From Gammaproteobacteria bacterium (GTDB taxonomy: Bacteria > Pseudomonadota > Gammaproteobacteria > Burkholderiales > Nitrosomonadaceae): DNA of 64,000 nt. The DNA lies in NCBI GenBank assembly GCA_015709635.1, contig CP054180.1, positions 2,170,001 to 2,234,000 on the forward strand. The letters run 5' to 3'. This document shows positions 63,090 through 64,000 of the stretch, in pieces. A model generated the notes under the pieces. The model was given only the letters and a program-made list of their open reading frames with translations. It had not been told where the DNA came from and ran no database searches. Position numbers and translations under genes: made by a program. Every line of letters starts with the position of its first letter. The stretch's first letter is position 1.

Positions 63090-64000
63090 ATGAAGCTCGC
63101 TTTTATCATCGATCAGCTGGATTCGATCAAAACCGCCAAAGACTCCAGCTATGCGATGATGCGCGAGGCATTTGCCCGGAATCATCAGATTGATGTGCTC
63201 TATCAGCATGATCTAGCTTTGCTCGACAACACGGTCACCGGCTTCTGCCGTTCCTTGACGCTGACAGACACGCCGCTGCAAGACGGTCATTGGTATCGCA
63301 CAGGCGACATCCTGCCTAGCGCGCTGAATCACTTCGATGCCGTGCTGATGCGCAAAGACCCGCCGTTTGATCTGGAATACGTCTACAGCACGTATCTGCT
63401 GGAATTAGCGCAAACGCAAGGCGCGCTCGTCATCAACAATCCGCGCGCCATCCGCGATCACAACGAAAAACTGGCCATCGCGCAATTCCCGCAGTGGATC
63501 GCACCCTCGCTGGTGACCAGCCAGGCGCACATGATCCGGGAATTTCTTGCGCAGCACCAGGATATCATCCTGAAACCGCTCGACGGCATGGGCGGCGCCA
63601 GCGTGTTCCGCGTGCACAGTGCGGATCACAATATCAGCGTGATTCTCGAAACGCTGACCCATTACGGTACGCGAACCATCATGGCGCAACGGTTTATTCC
63701 CGAGATTGCGCAAGGGGACAAACGCATCCTGCTCATCGGCGGCAAGGCCGTGCCCTATGCCTTGGCGCGCATCCCCAAACCGGGAGAATCGCGCGGTAAT
63801 CTGGCCGCCGGCGGCACGGGAAAAGCGCAACCGCTATCGCCACGCGACCAGGCAATCGCGGAATCGCTCGGGCCTGAATTAGCCACGCGCGGCTTAATGC
63901 TGGTGGGATTGGACGTGATTGGCGATTATCTGACCGAAATCAACGTCACCAGCCCGACCGGCATGCAGGAAATCACCCAACAGACAGGATTTAATGTGGC
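63090..64000 (+). CDS. gshB: Glutathione synthetase (partial, runs off the window)
   Basis: Second step of glutathione synthesis. The first 303 codons are visible from MKLAFIIDQLDSIKTAKDSSYAMM; the frame is still open at the window end, where about 10-15 more residues are expected. ATP-grasp features are present: MRKDPPFDLEYVYSTYLLE, ILKPLDGMGGASVFRV, PEIAQGDKRILLIGG, GGTGKAQPLS, TEINVTSPTG. Coupled to gshA. Confidence 0.95.
   Translation, partial: MKLAFIIDQLDSIKTAKDSSYAMMREAFARNHQIDVLYQHDLALLDNTVTGFCRSLTLTDTPLQDGHWYRTGDILPSALNHFDAVLMRKDPPFDLEYVYSTYLLELAQTQGALVINNPRAIRDHNEKLAIAQFPQWIAPSLVTSQAHMIREFLAQHQDIILKPLDGMGGASVFRVHSADHNISVILETLTHYGTRTIMAQRFIPEIAQGDKRILLIGGKAVPYALARIPKPGESRGNLAAGGTGKAQPLSPRDQAIAESLGPELATRGLMLVGLDVIGDYLTEINVTSPTGMQEITQQTGFNV

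Noticed and set aside
1..64000. CRISPR arrays, prophage genes, rRNA or tRNA genes
   Set aside because: No regularly spaced repeats, phage structural genes, rRNA stretches or complete tRNA folds were noticed on either strand.

Overview
The window looks like a chromosomal segment of a betaproteobacterial ammonia oxidiser of the Nitrosomonas type. This is inferred from gene content: a copper nitrite reductase (nirK), an SmbP-like small metal-binding protein, a bicarbonate transporter pair (sbtA/sbtB) as expected of an autotroph, the Acidithiobacillus-type glutamate-cysteine ligase, and the order rplU-rpmA-obgE-proB beside ispB and pilS. No amo or hao genes are in the window, so the genus is an inference.

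Layout. 1-7.4 kb is conserved housekeeping: pilS, ispB (-), then rplU, rpmA, obgE, proB and a membrane acyltransferase-like gene (+). 7.5-11.6 kb is an opgGH glucan operon that reads like the enterobacterial version. 11.9-15 kb is a His-rich exported protein, a PepSY protein, a PhoPQ-like two-component system and a small TMEM165/GDT1 transporter. 15.2-16.5 kb pairs a papain-family protease with a chagasin-type inhibitor. 16.6-22.5 kb holds an alginate-export-type porin, sbtB-sbtA, and a divergent FixL/FixJ-like two-component system. A shared motif, TAAGGGT-N7-TAGGT, lies before the porin and between sbtA and the kinase.

23-41.6 kb is an exopolysaccharide island, mostly on the minus strand: GT2, GT4, asparagine synthase-like amidotransferase, heparinase II/III-like lyase, AlgD-type GDP-mannose dehydrogenase, methyltransferases, a second GT4, and two related secreted proteins. 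On its right, on the plus strand, are a phosphatase/sulfatase-fold enzyme with Thr at the nucleophile position and a TagD-like cytidylyltransferase. The island is bracketed by inverted IS1182-family sequences that share the same 16 bp flank. One methyltransferase gene is broken by a small hairpin element.

41.6-52 kb is a pile-up of insertion sequences (IS1182, IS481-like, IS200/RAYT remnant, IS5, IS3, IS21). Embedded in it is a third copy of the secreted-protein gene, preceded by a clear cyclic di-GMP (GEMM) riboswitch. This ties the extracellular protein and the exopolysaccharide island to biofilm signalling.

52.1-64 kb returns to single-copy chromosomal genes: SmbP-like protein, a short LOV photoreceptor, a SRPBCC protein, an NDH-2-like flavoprotein, gluQ, mpl, apt (with a MITE inserted exactly at its stop codon), nirK with a palindrome upstream, a KefB-like antiporter, gshA and the start of gshB, which runs off the window.

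The best candidates for something not widely described are the GEMM-controlled secreted jelly-roll/FN3 family, the CDP-glycerol-like decoration pair beside an AlgD-type polysaccharide cluster, the protease/chagasin pair, the short LOV protein, and the enterobacterial-looking opgGH operon. All family assignments come from reading the translated sequence and from memory of the families; no database search was run.
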